From NCBI GenBank assembly GCA_017937095.1, contig JAGBEG010000004.1, forward strand, positions 248,001 through 312,000: a DNA stretch of 64,000 nt, read 5' to 3'. Below are positions 24,085 to 32,995 of this stretch, in pieces (position 1 is the first letter of the stretch; each line of letters opens with the position of its first letter). The position numbers and the translations under genes were made by a program. The notes below the pieces were generated by a model that saw only the letters and a program-made list of their open reading frames with translations, was not told the DNA's origin and did not search any database. Source of the DNA: Roseburia sp. GTDB lineage: Bacteria; Bacillota; Clostridia; Lachnospirales; Lachnospiraceae.

Positions 24085-24828
24085 TCAATAACCATAAATG
24101 TCATAAATCTCATCCGTATATACTCCCTGCTCCTTATAAACGATCAAAGGTTTCTCCACGGTAAGACGCGATTTGCCGCCGCGCAGACCCTCGATGAGCA
24201 CCATGTTCGGCTCCTTATCGACATATGGGTACACAAGCTGCATACGCTTTGGCTCAATCCCGCAAAGCGTCATCTTGCTCATAATCTCTGCGAGACGGAA
24301 CGGACGGTGCACCATATAAAACCTCCCGCCCGGAACAAGCAGCCTTGCGCTCTCCCTTAAAATATCATCCAGCGTGCAGAGCACCTCATGCCTTGCGATC
24401 GCCTTCGCCTCTTTCTCACAGCTCAGGCCATGCTGCCCGATCATATAAGGCGGATTTGTCGTAATAATATCAAAAGAAGATGCTCCAAAAAGCTTTGAAG
24501 CATCCTTGATATCTCCCGTTACGACCTTGATCTTATCTTCCAGATGATTGTAAAGCACGCTGCGGCGCGCCATGTCCGCGCTCTCCTCCTGAATCTCAAG
24601 TGCGGTGAAATCCTCCGCTTCCGTCTTAGCCTCCATCAGAATCGGGATAATTCCGGTGCCTGTACCCAGATCAAGCACACGCTCGCCTCTTTTTGCCCGG
24701 GCAAAGCCAGAGAGGAGCACCGCGTCCATCCCAAAGCAGAAACGCGCCGGGTCCTGAATGATATAATAGCCGTTGCGATGTAATTCATCTAACCGTTCAT
24801 TATCGTGAACCAGATTATTTGGCGTCAT
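24085..24828 (-). CDS. TrmN6-like tRNA(Val) adenine-N6 methyltransferase (YabB family)
   Basis: 247 residues from ATG at 24828 (a TTG one codon earlier is possible). SAM-binding motif VLDLGTGTGIIPI near 53-65 and the adenine-N6 motif NPPYMIG near 126. Ends with the family-typical VEKPLIVYKEQGVYTDEI. The gene overlaps the ricT stop by 14 bases, and in Bacillus yabB also follows yaaT/yabA. Methylates A37 of tRNA1(Val) in the proven members. Confidence 0.9.
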   Translation of the reverse strand: MTPNNLVHDNERLDELHRNGYYIIQDPARFCFGMDAVLLSGFARAKRGERVLDLGTGTGIIPILMEAKTEAEDFTALEIQEESADMARRSVLYNHLEDKIKVVTGDIKDASKLFGASSFDIITTNPPYMIGQHGLSCEKEAKAIARHEVLCTLDDILRESARLLVPGGRFYMVHRPFRLAEIMSKMTLCGIEPKRMQLVYPYVDKEPNMVLIEGLRGGKSRLTVEKPLIVYKEQGVYTDEIYDIYGY

Positions 24829-25726
24829 CAATTCTGGATTTTCCTCCCTTATCCTCCAATGCAGAAAGCTCCTTCAATTCCTGTGCGGAAAGCTTGACAT
24901 TTTCCTTTCTGCGCCGCGGCTTAAAGCGAAGCTCGTCCACCCGGTACTCCCTGATTTCCTTCTCGTCATCCACATCGACCAATACCTTTACAGTCTGCCG
25001 TAAGACGTTGACCGAAGACACCTGACCCTTTAAGCCGTCCGAAGTCGTGACATAATCACCGTTGTTCGGGAGACGGCTGTTTAAATACTCATAGGTCTCC
25101 TCCTCATTCTTAAGACAACACATCAGTCTGCCGCACACACCGGAAATCTTGGTCGGGTTGAGTGAAAGATTCTGCTCCTTCGCCATCTTAATCGACACCG
25201 GGGCAAACTCTGCAAGATATGTGTTGCAGCAAAGCTCTCTTCCACAGATACCGATACCGCCCATAATCTTCGTCTCATCGCGCACACCGATCTGGCGCAG
25301 CTCGATTCTGGTGCGGAACACCGCAGCCAGATCCTTTACCAGCTCACGGAAATCGATTCTCCCGTCTGCGGTAAAATAAAAGAGCAGCTTATTGTTGTCA
25401 AACGTGTATTCCGCCTCCACAAGCTTCATCTCAAGCTTATGCTTGGCGATCTTCTCTAAACAGATGCGAAAAGCTTCCTTCTCCTTTTCGCGGTTCCGCT
25501 CCACCGTCTTCTCGTCCGCCTCTGTGGCAATACGGATGACCGGCTTTAACGGTGCAATGACTTCATCCTCCGGCACAACCTTTGGCTCCGTCATCACAGT
25601 TCCCATTTCCACCCCGCGGGCGGTCTCTACGATGACATGCATTCCTGCGTGAACATCTAAATTTCCAGGTCCGAAATAATAAATCTTCCCTGCACTCCGA
25701 AAACGGACTCCTACTACTTTCGTCAT
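24815..25726 (-). CDS. ricT: PSP1-domain protein RicT (YaaT)
   Basis: 303 residues. PSP1 domain with VVGVRFRSAGKIYYFGPG at the start and conserved cysteines CGRELCC near 155 and CGRLMCC near 190, which hold an iron-sulfur cluster in the Ric complex. Acts with RicA and RicF on RNase Y and RNA maturation in Bacillus. Directly follows holB with a 1-base gap. Confidence 0.93.
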   Translation of the reverse strand: MTKVVGVRFRSAGKIYYFGPGNLDVHAGMHVIVETARGVEMGTVMTEPKVVPEDEVIAPLKPVIRIATEADEKTVERNREKEKEAFRICLEKIAKHKLEMKLVEAEYTFDNNKLLFYFTADGRIDFRELVKDLAAVFRTRIELRQIGVRDETKIMGGIGICGRELCCNTYLAEFAPVSIKMAKEQNLSLNPTKISGVCGRLMCCLKNEEETYEYLNSRLPNNGDYVTTSDGLKGQVSSVNVLRQTVKVLVDVDDEKEIREYRVDELRFKPRRRKENVKLSAQELKELSALEDKGGKSRIDDAK

Positions 25727-25727
25727 T

Positions 25728-26807
25728 TTAATTCTCCTTTATTGTCAGCAATAAAAGCTCGATCACAAGATCGAAATTCACGTTGGCATTCAGACGGATC
25801 TGCGCCTTGCGCAGCGCCTCCAATATCGTCTGGATTCCTCCGTATGAGCTTTTTTCTGCCTGTCTCTTTATGTCATAGACCTCATCCTTGAAAATAAGGC
25901 CGTTCACATCCCCTGTCGCTTTAAAAAGCAGCACATCCCGATACCAGATCATCATCAAATCAAAGTAATCGTTGATGGAGAGCTTATACTCACCAATCTG
26001 CTTCACCGCTTCTGTCATCTCATACAGATCAATGTCGCGAAGCCGCTTGATGAGCTGCAGCGCGGACGACTTAAGCTCGTTGAAGTCCTCCGAGGACGCA
26101 AGCTGGATTGCTTTCCCGACATTTCCCTGGGCAAACGCCACGCAGACGTCCGCCTGATAATCAGGAATCTGGTATTTGCTCATCAGAAGCTTTTTGATGC
26201 TCTCATCCGGCACGACCTTGATATTTAAAGTCACGCAGCGTGAGAGAATCGTCGGCAGAAACGCCGCCGCATTTGTTGTCAGAAGAATCAGTATCGCATA
26301 TGCGGGCGGCTCCTCAATCGTCTTAAGAAGCGCATTCTGTGCCTGCTCATTCATCTTCTCCGCTTCATCTATAATGTAGATCTTATATCTGCTGCTGTAC
26401 GGCTTAATCACTATGTCATTGTTGACCTGCGTGCGGATATCGTCTACCGATATGGTATTCGGCTTCTCGTGCTTCACGTAGATGATATCCGGCTGGTTCC
26501 TGCCGTCCGCCTGCTTACAGGAATGGCACTCCATACAAGGCTCCACCGCGCTCCCGACGGACCCTGACGCGCCGACACCTGATGCAGACTTCGCTCCATC
26601 GGCATCTGCCGCAGACTTTGCCGCAGCGATCGTCTCCTCTAAACGCTCACACTGTAAGGTCTTTGCAAATGCCTCCGCCAGCATCATCTTACCGGATTTG
26701 TCCGGTCCGTTTATAATGTATGCATGCGATACTTTATCCATGGTAATGGCATTTTGCAGATGCTCTATAATCTGCTCATGTCCTATGATTTCTTTAAATC
26801 CTGCCAT
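25728..26807 (-). CDS. holB: DNA polymerase III delta prime subunit
   Basis: 359 residues from ATG at 26807, with GGAGG upstream. AAA+ fold: HAYIINGPDKSGKMMLAEAFA (P-loop variant), zinc module CMECHSCKQ, DEAEKMNEQAQNALLKTIEEPP and ILSRC. It is part of the clamp loader. An alanine/serine/glycine-rich insert (SAADADGAKSASGVG) before the zinc site is longer than usual and may be low-complexity expansion. Confidence 0.93.
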   Translation of the reverse strand: MAGFKEIIGHEQIIEHLQNAITMDKVSHAYIINGPDKSGKMMLAEAFAKTLQCERLEETIAAAKSAADADGAKSASGVGASGSVGSAVEPCMECHSCKQADGRNQPDIIYVKHEKPNTISVDDIRTQVNNDIVIKPYSSRYKIYIIDEAEKMNEQAQNALLKTIEEPPAYAILILLTTNAAAFLPTILSRCVTLNIKVVPDESIKKLLMSKYQIPDYQADVCVAFAQGNVGKAIQLASSEDFNELKSSALQLIKRLRDIDLYEMTEAVKQIGEYKLSINDYFDLMMIWYRDVLLFKATGDVNGLIFKDEVYDIKRQAEKSSYGGIQTILEALRKAQIRLNANVNFDLVIELLLLTIKEN

Positions 26808-26898
26808 TATATCCTCCAATATATTACAGTTGCGGAATGCTAATTGCAAAATTTCCACATTCCATCGTCAGAATATTTCTGCATAAACGGCTCTGTCT

Positions 26899-27339
26899 CT
26901 ATGTCAGAATATCCAGAAGCAGCCCCCGGATTTCTCCTATTTTACTTAAGATGGCGATATGGTTCTTCTCATCCTTCACAAGCTCCTGCGCAAGCTCATC
27001 CAGATTCGCATCGATCAGCTTAATAAGTCCGTAGACCCTGTGACGTCCCTTGCGATCCAGAAAATTCTCTCTTGAAAACTTGTGGGAACGATACACCACC
27101 TCGTTCATAAATTCACGGATCAACTCCCTGTATTTTCTCATATCACGGATATCCATGTGCTCGGCAATCCGGTTGCCCTGAAAGGTGATGTCGGACAGCA
27201 GGCTGTCTATCTTCGCCTGAAGCTCCGCATCCGTGATGGCACTTGCCAGTGTGAACTTAAACGAGCCGTCGCCCGTCTCTGTCGTGACCGTATCCGGCAC
27301 CTGTGTGACCGGAGCCGCCTGATTGACTTTAATGTCCAA
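26899..27339 (-). CDS. yaaR: YaaR-like protein (DUF327)
   Basis: 146 residues from a TTG start at 27339 (GAGGGTGG upstream), the same length as Bacillus YaaR. Has [20 protein letters not shown] and the C-terminal [33 protein letters not shown] and [13 protein letters not shown]. The family has no known role, but sits next to holB in many Firmicutes. Confidence 0.88.
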   Translation of the reverse strand: MDIKVNQAAPVTQVPDTVTTETGDGSFKFTLASAITDAELQAKIDSLLSDITFQGNRIAEHMDIRDMRKYRELIREFMNEVVYRSHKFSRENFLDRKGRHRVYGLIKLIDANLDELAQELVKDEKNHIAILSKIGEIRGLLLDILT

Positions 27340-27377
27340 AACGCCACCCTCTTTCCTGAATATATGTCTCTGCAAAA

Positions 27378-27959
27378 CTATTGTAACATATAATTCCTGA
27401 TATTTTGCTCAGTTTCTTTTAAATTATGGTTCTCGAATCTGGTGGTAATCTGTGCATCATAAAGCTTTTCCTCCGAGAAATCCGCGGCATCCGCAAGAAA
27501 TCTGCGGCACATCTCCTCATAACGCGGCTTCTCCTGCAAGCGCTCCCTCTGCAATGCGCGCTCTAAACGCTCGCCGTCCTCCACCTCAATATATATCGGA
27601 ACAACCCGTTCTTTTCCGAAGTAATCGCGGAGCTTCTGATACGATTCCAGCGTGCCGATCAGCAGATAATCCTGATTCTCGTCCTCCATCTGATGATCGT
27701 TTACCGTAAAATACTTCCACACGCCATGCACGGTGTCGTAAGCCCGCAGTTCAACGACCTTTCCCTCCGCTTCAAGCTTCATAAGACGCGCTTCGTCACA
27801 GAAATAATACTCCACGCCGTCTCTTTCGCCCGCACGCATCGGCCGTGTCGTATACGGAACGACCGTCTTTAGCGAAAGCGCTTCATCCTCCAGAAGCATC
27901 TTATATAATGTGTCCTTGCCTGATGAGCTTTTCCCCATCATACAGTAGATTTTTCCCAT
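27378..27959 (-). CDS. guanylate kinase-like P-loop protein
   Basis: 193 residues. P-loop [10 protein letters not shown] near 9-18, then [20 protein letters not shown], typical of guanylate kinase. The C-terminal part differs from main-line Gmk (shorter, [17 protein letters not shown]). It holds the place of tmk in the Bacillus yaaO-tmk-yaaQ-yaaR-holB order. It may phosphorylate GMP or another nucleotide; a second, main gmk is expected elsewhere. Confidence 0.85.
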   Translation of the reverse strand: MGKIYCMMGKSSSGKDTLYKMLLEDEALSLKTVVPYTTRPMRAGERDGVEYYFCDEARLMKLEAEGKVVELRAYDTVHGVWKYFTVNDHQMEDENQDYLLIGTLESYQKLRDYFGKERVVPIYIEVEDGERLERALQRERLQEKPRYEEMCRRFLADAADFSEEKLYDAQITTRFENHNLKETEQNIRNYMLQ

Positions 27960-27988
27960 TCGCTGTACCCTCTAGTATAATATAGTCT

Positions 27989-29623
27989 TTAAAAATATAC
28001 AATCTTTATCCGCTCTGCGGAAAGATTTGCCTGCCCTTCCACGCGAAGTCCGTTCCGCATACATGCGCGGATTCTCTCCAGAAATTCTTCGGTGATGATT
28101 TCACCCGGAACAATGAGCGGAATCCCCGGCGGATACAGATACACATAATCCGCAGACATCTGCCCCGCCGCCTCCGCAAAAGATACTTCCTTATAAGGCA
28201 GCTCCATCGCCTGATAAATCTGCATCTCGCGCGGATTGCTCCGGTACATCTGCGCCGTAAAGCCCTGCGCGCGCGGCGATGCGCCTGCTGCCCGGACACT
28301 CTCCGGCGCTTCCGGACCTGCCGTCAGGCTGCCTGCTGCCCGGGCACTCTCCGGCGCTTCCAGACCTGCCGCCTGACTGTCTGCTGCCCGGGCACTCTCC
28401 GGCGCCTCCAGACCTGCCATTAGGCTGCCTGCCGGACCCCCGGCAAGCTCCCGGTCGATTTCATGCAGCGCCGCCGAAAGCCGATGAAAGCCTTCATCAC
28501 TGTCCATAATGCTCGTCATGCCAAGCACGTAGTCCGCGGACACCATTTCCATCTGAAGATGATAGTCGTGCAGCAGGCGTTCATGAAGCGCCGTCCCCGC
28601 TCCTGCGTATATGGAGCTTCCCACATCACGTTTTACGTTTGTAATAGATGATTTTCCCGGCTGCCCTGCAAAAATCACAAGCTTGGAGTCATCCCAGCCA
28701 TAAGCCTCCTCCGGCGTCAAATCCTCTCTTCGCATGACATGCAGATGCTTCAAATCCTCCGTTTCCCGGTAGAACGCATCCAGCCGCTTCCTGTAATCTG
28801 AAAAAAGCTGCTCTCCCTCTTCTGCCACCATCCGCACACATTCGTCCATACCCGCCATGAACAGATACGACGGCGAGCTTGTCTCAAATATTCCAAGATA
28901 ACGCTCGACGCGCTCCGGCGCAATTCTCTCAGAAGTCAGATGCAGAAGCGCAGTCTGTGTAAACGATGGAAGGGTCTTGTGCAGGCTCATGATGACGGCG
29001 TCTGCGCCAAGACGCACTGCATTTTCCGCAAAGCCGCCGCCAAAACCAAGATGCGCGCCGTGCGCTTCGTCTACGATCAGCGGCACACCATGTGCGTGCG
29101 CGCAGTCTGCAATACCCGCAATATCGGAGATAATTCCCTCATAGGTGGGGGAGGTGATAACGACTGCCCGGATATCCGGATGCTCATTTAGCGCCGTCTC
29201 TGCCTGTTCCGGCGTAATCTGCCCCTGCAGATCGTTTGCGGTGATGACCGGATAAAGGTATTCCGCGCTAAGTCCCTGTATCGCCAGTGCATGATAGACC
29301 GCTTTGTGACTGCCGCGCGCCACGAGTACCTTATCCCCTCTGCCCGCAGCGGCGCAAATTGCCGCAAGCAGTCCGCAGGTACTTCCGTTCACCAGATAAT
29401 AGCAGCGCTCTGAGCCGTAGAGCGCCGCAGCGCGCTCTTCTGCCTCCTTTAGGATTCCCTCTGCGTGATGGAGATTGTCAAAACCGTCAATTTCTGTAAT
29501 ATCCACCGTATAAGGATTCGGAAAGGAAAGCGGCTTTCTCTTATGCCCCGGCATATGAAACGGGTACATATCCGTCCTGCTGTATGAAATTAATGCATCG
29601 TAAAGCGTTTGCTTTTTTTCCAT
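27989..29623 (-). CDS. Orn/Lys/Arg decarboxylase (YaaO/SpeA-like)
   Basis: 545 residues from ATG at 29623; the longer frame upstream has no ribosome site. PLP enzyme of the aspartate aminotransferase fold: FHMPGHKR at the start, GSTCGLLAAICAA, VDEAHGAHLGF, and SLHKTLPSFTQ with the PLP lysine. The C-terminal part ends with YLYPPGIPLIVPGE. Makes a diamine (agmatine or cadaverine). Between the two C-terminal parts is an unusual 48-residue repeat linker. Same order as Bacillus yaaO. Confidence 0.9.
   Translation of the reverse strand: MEKKQTLYDALISYSRTDMYPFHMPGHKRKPLSFPNPYTVDITEIDGFDNLHHAEGILKEAEERAAALYGSERCYYLVNGSTCGLLAAICAAAGRGDKVLVARGSHKAVYHALAIQGLSAEYLYPVITANDLQGQITPEQAETALNEHPDIRAVVITSPTYEGIISDIAGIADCAHAHGVPLIVDEAHGAHLGFGGGFAENAVRLGADAVIMSLHKTLPSFTQTALLHLTSERIAPERVERYLGIFETSSPSYLFMAGMDECVRMVAEEGEQLFSDYRKRLDAFYRETEDLKHLHVMRREDLTPEEAYGWDDSKLVIFAGQPGKSSITNVKRDVGSSIYAGAGTALHERLLHDYHLQMEMVSADYVLGMTSIMDSDEGFHRLSAALHEIDRELAGGPAGSLMAGLEAPESARAADSQAAGLEAPESARAAGSLTAGPEAPESVRAAGASPRAQGFTAQMYRSNPREMQIYQAMELPYKEVSFAEAAGQMSADYVYLYPPGIPLIVPGEIITEEFLERIRACMRNGLRVEGQANLSAERIKIVYF
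28285..28428 (-). repeat. three 48-bp in-frame repeats in the decarboxylase gene
   Basis: Copies begin at 28285, 28333 and 28381, period exactly 48 bp, GC-rich, encoding EAPESARAA-type units. They lie between the large PLP domain and the C-terminal domain, so they lengthen a linker. Copy number likely varies by strain. Confidence 0.92.
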
Positions 29624-29780
29624 TTTCACACTTTCCTTTTTCAAAATTTCCATATATAATAGGTGGCATATTGCAAAATGCTCCGGTATTGATAGAAATG
29701 GCAAAAAACCACACATTAGATACCCATATGATAATTTACAAATGACGTGTCCGCATTGTGCGGCAGGAAGGAATTTTCCC

Positions 29781-30383
29781 ATGGAACATGCACTTATTAT
29801 CCTCTGCGGCGGCAGCAGCACCCGCATGGGTACCGATAAAGCGCTTCTTCCCTTCGGTGAAGAGTGTCTGCTTACATATCTGGTAAAGAAATATCAGCCG
29901 CACTTTTCAAAAATCTACCTCTCCGTAAAGACGAGGGGCGACTATGCTTCCCTATCCCTTCCGGTAACAGAAATACCGGACCTCTATGCAAACGCAGGTC
30001 CGATGTCCGGCGTATTCTCCGGTCTGGCAATGATGGACGAGGAACAGGCTTTTTTCCTGCCGATCGACACACCGTTTCTTGAACCGGAAACTGCGCTTGC
30101 GCTCCTTGAGGGGCTCGATGATTCTGACATCTGCACCATTGCAGAAGAGGACTATGACAAAATCCCTGCTGCCGCCTACTCCAAAGGCTGCATTCCCGCA
30201 ATCGGAAAATGTCTCCTGCTGCACCAGTTCACATTTCAGAAGATGCGCGAGAAATGCAGTGTCTCCTACCAGACCGCAGAAGAGCTTTCCAAACATGCGA
30301 AAACTCCGCCCGATATCCAGTTTTCGCATCTGGACACACGGGCGGACTATTACAAGGCGCTCCGGCACCTGCACTGCATTTGA
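29781..30383 (+). CDS. mobA: molybdenum cofactor guanylyltransferase (MobA-like)
   Basis: 200 residues from ATG at 29781 with AAGGAA upstream. Nucleotidyltransferase signature ALIILCGGSSTRMGTDKALLPF at 3-24 (split here as LCGGSSTRMG and DKALLPF), then GPMSGVFSGL and LPIDTPFL. Joins GMP to molybdopterin. The GTP-binding and metal-site residues are present. It diverges from the decarboxylase gene, and no other molybdenum gene is in view. Confidence 0.88.
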   Translation: MEHALIILCGGSSTRMGTDKALLPFGEECLLTYLVKKYQPHFSKIYLSVKTRGDYASLSLPVTEIPDLYANAGPMSGVFSGLAMMDEEQAFFLPIDTPFLEPETALALLEGLDDSDICTIAEEDYDKIPAAAYSKGCIPAIGKCLLLHQFTFQKMREKCSVSYQTAEELSKHAKTPPDIQFSHLDTRADYYKALRHLHCI

Positions 30384-30401
30384 CGGATTGAAGAGAAGCT
30401 A

Positions 30402-31313
30402 TTAGTCTAAGAATCTTCCAAGCTCCGGCATCCAGTCTCCGAAGAACACCTCGTCTTCGCATAAGGATTTCCAGATGCGCGGCAGGAGTCCTTCAAACAA
30501 TGCCATAACCTCCTGCCATGACGGCTCCTTCCTGCCGCGGTGACGCAGATATTTTTCCCAGCGCTTTCTCATGTAACTGTAATTCTGATAGGAAATAATT
30601 TCTTCCACGCGCGGCAACTCGGGCACAAGCTGCTCCCTCTCACAAAATTCACCCAGCATATCCCGAATATGGCGTCCGTCGACCGCCTCCGTCCGAAGAA
30701 TCTCATACGCCGTATCGTAAGCACTCATTTCAGGAATCAATTCCATATTCTTAATAATGTAGAATAACCGTTCCGTGAGAATACTCTCCGCCGGATAGCC
30801 CAGATAAGGAATCTTCTTCCCAGCCTCCATGAAAAGCGGAAATGACCGCCTCACCGGAACAAGTCCCTGCTCTTCAAGCTCTGTAATCCGAATCCGAATC
30901 GGTACCGTCATCTCCTCAAATTCCCCGGTAATCTCAAGCTCCACCGAATTTTCATCAGCGCTCGCTCTGCCCTTCCATGAAATCTCGGGTACTTTCTCGA
31001 CCTTCAAGATATACGCCAGCATAACATAGCCCATCTTAAGAGACAGCTTCTGTCCCGGCACGACGCCCTCCTTCTTCATGGCAAGCTTGTCCGTTATATA
31101 GGCAAAGTCCAGTGTCAGAATATTCTTTTTCCGATATTGTTCAATTCCAAGCACGCTGCTGTTTTTCAGCCAGAGAAAAAGGGAGAACGGCGAATCCTCA
31201 ATCAAATACATAAGTTCTTCAAGCACATACCCTGCAAGCAGATTCGAAAAAGGAATCCCAAGTTCCTCGCTCTTTGCCTTAAGCGCAGCCTTTTCTATGA
31301 TTGTATGTTTCAT
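30402..31313 (-). CDS. AbiEii-like nucleotidyltransferase toxin
   Basis: 303 residues. The C-terminal ESILTERLFYIIKNMELIPEMSAYD shows the AbiEii pattern (E-x-ilaEKL), and the N-terminal part has LKNSSVLGIEQYRKKNILTLDFAYI, a weak match to the nucleotidyltransferase core (usual GGTxL and RxSxDxDL are not clear). It follows the antitoxin-like gene with zero gap. AbiE pairs protect from phage by abortive infection. The missing core motif makes activity uncertain. Confidence 0.7.
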   Translation of the reverse strand: MKHTIIEKAALKAKSEELGIPFSNLLAGYVLEELMYLIEDSPFSLFLWLKNSSVLGIEQYRKKNILTLDFAYITDKLAMKKEGVVPGQKLSLKMGYVMLAYILKVEKVPEISWKGRASADENSVELEITGEFEEMTVPIRIRITELEEQGLVPVRRSFPLFMEAGKKIPYLGYPAESILTERLFYIIKNMELIPEMSAYDTAYEILRTEAVDGRHIRDMLGEFCEREQLVPELPRVEEIISYQNYSYMRKRWEKYLRHRGRKEPSWQEVMALFEGLLPRIWKSLCEDEVFFGDWMPELGRFLD

Positions 31314-31943
31314 TTAAAGCCATACTCCTATCATCGTCTGTACTTTTTTTACGACTCTCCGCTCACGCGCATACTTCATCAACTTTGCAACATCCTTTTT
31401 CGGATCTCTGATATAGGCGAGCAGCCCTTCCTTGAAGCATTCGCGCTCCATCTTATCTTCGTACTTCAGGCACTCGCAGATCAGACGCTCCTTGTCAAAA
31501 ATCTTCATCTTTGCCCCGCCGTATGTAATCTCAGACACGCCGAATGTAAGTGTCTCCGGCTCCGCATAAAGCGGCGTCACCTGCGGAAAATCCAGACGGA
31601 ATCTCGACTTTGAAGTGTTCTTGTCCACAGACAGCTTATAACCGTATGGCTTTCGTTCCAGATAGCCATATGCGTACAGCGCCGTCTCAAGATTCAGCAC
31701 GCAGTCCGGGAACAGACGTGCGATCAGTTCCTCCTCAGAAAAATCACTGAGCCGCACCGAATAATAACCGTTCTTGATGCGGATGAGATCGCCCTTCTCC
31801 ACAAAGTCCAAAATCCTGCGGTAGTCGATTCCAAGCTCATTTAGCTGGCTTTTCTTCACAACGCCGCCATGCTGATAAATGAACTCCTTCACACGGTCTA
31901 AGATCAGTTCTCTTTTTTCGTTTATTACATATGAATCCGACAT
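31314..31943 (-). CDS. AbiEi-like antitoxin
   Basis: 209 residues from ATG at 31943. N-terminal winged helix (LILDRVKEFIYQHGGVVKKSQLNELGI then LIRIKNGYYSV), then CVLNLETALYAYGYL and FRLDFPQVTPL, as in type IV AbiEi antitoxins that bind their own promoter. It has a strong promoter at 32027-32055 and a CCAATATTTGG dyad at 31965-31975 between promoter and start. Confidence 0.8.
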   Translation of the reverse strand: MSDSYVINEKRELILDRVKEFIYQHGGVVKKSQLNELGIDYRRILDFVEKGDLIRIKNGYYSVRLSDFSEEELIARLFPDCVLNLETALYAYGYLERKPYGYKLSVDKNTSKSRFRLDFPQVTPLYAEPETLTFGVSEITYGGAKMKIFDKERLICECLKYEDKMERECFKEGLLAYIRDPKKDVAKLMKYARERRVVKKVQTMIGVWL

Positions 31944-32026
31944 GTTTCCCCATACCTTTCCGTGCCAATATTTGGTATAATTTCTCCGCTCTATGCACAT
32001 TTTTGTGGTACTTATTTCTTAATTCT

Positions 32027-32055
32027 ACTATAAGTTATCTATAGGCATTTGTCAA
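32027..32055 (-). promoter_or_regulatory. promoter of the AbiE pair
   Basis: Minus strand TTGACA (32055-32050), 17-base spacer, TATAGT (32032-32027). The dyad CCAATATTTGG at 31965-31975 in the leader may be the AbiEi operator. Confidence 0.7.
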
Positions 32056-32080
32056 TTTATCATTTATGTCTTTTTTGCGC

Positions 32081-32109
32081 TTGTTTGCCGTGCTATTGTG
32101 TCTTATAAT
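32081..32109 (+). promoter_or_regulatory. promoter of the gene at 32159
   Basis: TTGTTT at 32081-32086, 17-base spacer, TATAAT at 32104-32109. It is back to back with the AbiE promoter. Confidence 0.7.
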
Positions 32110-32158
32110 AGAAAGAAGACAAAAAAGTAATCTGTAAGATATGATGCGAGGTATCATT

Positions 32159-32671
32159 ATGGAATACGAAAAACCAACGCTGCGGAAGAATCCCTCCCGC
32201 GAAACCTGTGAGGGAATTATCAAACGGATTTTAATGACCGAGATTCTTGAGAAGGGCAAGAACGAACATTTCCGCACTGCCGCAGACTTCATGAATTATT
32301 TTGAATCACTCTATCCGGCTTCCGACGCTCTGACGAAACAGGTGCAGCGCGCAGTACGCTCTCTTGATATGCCCAAAGACGAATTTGGCTATTTCATTCC
32401 GAACAAAACGACGGAGCAGCTCTCCCAGGAAAAAGAACTTCAATATCTTTTCCAGAAAGCAGATGCGGCTGTCCTTTCCATGGAAGAATACAAACCGCTG
32501 TTTCTAAAAGCGGACGACGCCATCGCATCTTATCTGCTCGACGTTATAAAACACTCCCCCGTTTTCGACGGGAAATATCTGACGGCACATACGGCATTGG
32601 GCGGGATTCTCTTCTATACCAAGAACCCCACACAGCTTGAAATTCTCTTAAACAGCTTAATTGTCAGATAA
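32159..32671 (+). CDS. hypothetical protein, possible two-domain regulator
   Basis: 170 residues from ATG at 32159 with GAGG upstream. The N-terminal half is helical and basic (ETCEGIIKRILMTEIL, then LTKQVQRAVRSLDMP); the C-terminal half has DGKYLTAHTALGGILFYTKN. The layout faintly recalls ArgR-type repressors, but no motif proves it. Followed by a strong terminator. Confidence 0.6.
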   Translation: MEYEKPTLRKNPSRETCEGIIKRILMTEILEKGKNEHFRTAADFMNYFESLYPASDALTKQVQRAVRSLDMPKDEFGYFIPNKTTEQLSQEKELQYLFQKADAAVLSMEEYKPLFLKADDAIASYLLDVIKHSPVFDGKYLTAHTALGGILFYTKNPTQLEILLNSLIVR

Positions 32672-32703
32672 TTTGATACAATTTATTTCATGTCTATAGA
32701 ACA

Positions 32704-32741
32704 AAAAACGACAATATTTTTTACGAAATATTGTCGTTTTT
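32704..32741. terminator. terminator after the gene at 32159
   Basis: AAAAACGACAATATTT and its exact complement around a 6-base loop, ending in a T run. Confidence 0.9.
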
Positions 32742-32785
32742 ATTCTAATTTTTCTATTTTGTAATTCTTTTTGTCTTATCTATCT

Positions 32786-32995
32786 GCTCTTTCTTTTGAT
32801 TTTATCCGAACTATCCTCTGTTATTCCCTGTCTTATCTCCTGCGCCGTCTCCGACGCTCTTTCTTTTGATTTTGTCCGGACTATTTTCTGTTATTCCCTG
32901 TCTTATCTCCTGCGCCGTCTCCGACGCTCTTTCTTTTGATTTTATCCGGACTATTCTCTGTTATTCCCTGCCCTATCTCCTGCGCCGCCTCCGGT
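32786..32995. repeat. three tandem 70-bp repeats at the 3' end of the carboxypeptidase gene
   Basis: Copies begin at 32786, 32856 and 32926, period exactly 70. The third, more diverged copy overlaps the end of the carboxypeptidase gene (arginine-rich tail), and the other two lie after its stop, so part of the gene end has been copied downstream. Confidence 0.92.

Noticed and set aside
30402-31943. AbiE pair as part of a mobile element
   Set aside because: No integrase, repeats or base-use shift flank it; it lies between ordinary core genes, so transfer cannot be shown.
32786-32995. Possible CRISPR-like array
   Set aside because: The 70-bp units are contiguous with no spacers, and one unit is part of a coding sequence; no cas genes are near.
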